A stretch of DNA of 5,223 nt, taken from contig CAUCTV010000087.1 of the NCBI GenBank assembly GCA_958445895.1, forward strand, positions 1 through 5,223, read 5' to 3'. Positions 5,006-5,223 of this stretch are shown here, piece after piece. Position 1 is the stretch's first letter. Every line of letters starts with the position of its first letter. Source of the DNA: an uncultured Collinsella sp. Its GTDB lineage: Bacteria; Actinomycetota; Coriobacteriia; Coriobacteriales; Coriobacteriaceae. The notes below the pieces were generated by a model. It searched no databases. It was not told the origin of the DNA and saw only the letters and a list, made by a program, of their open reading frames with translations. A program made the translations under genes and the position numbers.

Positions 5006-5223
5006 ATGGCCGATTCCATTAACTACCAGCTTGCCAAGTTTGTTGCCAGCTACGGCAAGGTTTCGCAGATTCCTGAGTCTACCTGTCCCGAGGTGAGCTT
5101 TGTGGGCCGCTCCAATGTGGGCAAGTCGTCCATCATGAACAAGCTCTTTGGCCGCAAGAACCTGGTTAAGGTTTCGAGCACGCCGGGCAAGACGAGCAAC
5201 ATCAATTTCTTCGAGGCGGACGA
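5006..5223 (+). CDS. engB: Ribosome biogenesis GTP-binding protein EngB/YihA/YsxC, N-terminal part
   Basis: The gene runs off the window; 72 codons plus two bases are visible of a protein normally about 200 aa. A short N-terminal strand-helix leads to VSFVGRSNVGKSS, in which GRSNVGKS (34-41) is the G1/Walker A P-loop. SSTPGKTSNINFFE (57-70) is the EngB-type G2/switch I region (family form TPGRTQLINFF). These place it in the EngB subfamily of TRAFAC GTPases, which help assemble the large ribosomal subunit. The start is well supported: AAGGAG (4995-5000) lies 5 nt before ATG. No terminator is seen in the 42-nt gap after mtnN. Confidence 0.94.
   Translation, partial: MADSINYQLAKFVASYGKVSQIPESTCPEVSFVGRSNVGKSSIMNKLFGRKNLVKVSSTPGKTSNINFFEAD

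Noticed and set aside
1..5223. tRNA, rRNA, CRISPR array, insertion sequence or phage genes
   Set aside because: I found no cloverleaf, no regularly spaced repeats, no transposase or integrase motifs and no terminal repeats with target duplications.

Overview
The window looks like a chromosomal piece of a GC-rich anaerobic or fermentative bacterium. The protein sequences and the strongly C/G-ending codon choice suggest the class Coriobacteriia (Actinomycetota), most likely Collinsella or a close relative. That placement is inferred from remembered family resemblance, not from a search. All genes lie on the + strand. I see no mobile element, CRISPR array, tRNA or rRNA.

Layout. Positions 1-1497 encode the C-terminal two thirds or so of a pyruvate formate-lyase (PFL) that carries the active-site Cys-Cys pair but stops before the glycyl-radical domain. 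An 85-nt gap follows, with a perfect AT-rich palindrome over an extended -10 box and then a GC hairpin. Next comes an 83-codon gene (1583-1834) encoding exactly the missing glycyl-radical domain. Positions 1835-2240 hold no convincing gene but are rich in structure: a 104-nt near-perfect hairpin, two candidate promoters and a strong intrinsic terminator. Then come a DegV-family fatty-acid-binding protein (2241-3095), the PFL-activating radical SAM enzyme PflA (3281-4099), a 5'-methylthioadenosine/S-adenosylhomocysteine nucleosidase (4226-4963) and the start of the GTPase EngB/YihA/YsxC (5006 to the window edge).

How the genes fit together. The core, the small radical-domain protein and PflA together form a non-oxidative pyruvate-cleaving system (pyruvate + CoA to acetyl-CoA + formate). 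PflA uses S-adenosylmethionine to place the radical on a glycine that here sits on a separate polypeptide. The nucleosidase next to pflA can clear 5'-deoxyadenosine, the by-product of radical SAM chemistry, so its position may be functional. DegV and EngB have no obvious link to the PFL system.

The most notable features are the cleanly split PFL, with what looks like its own regulatory site in the split, and the unexplained structured intergenic region at 1835-2240.
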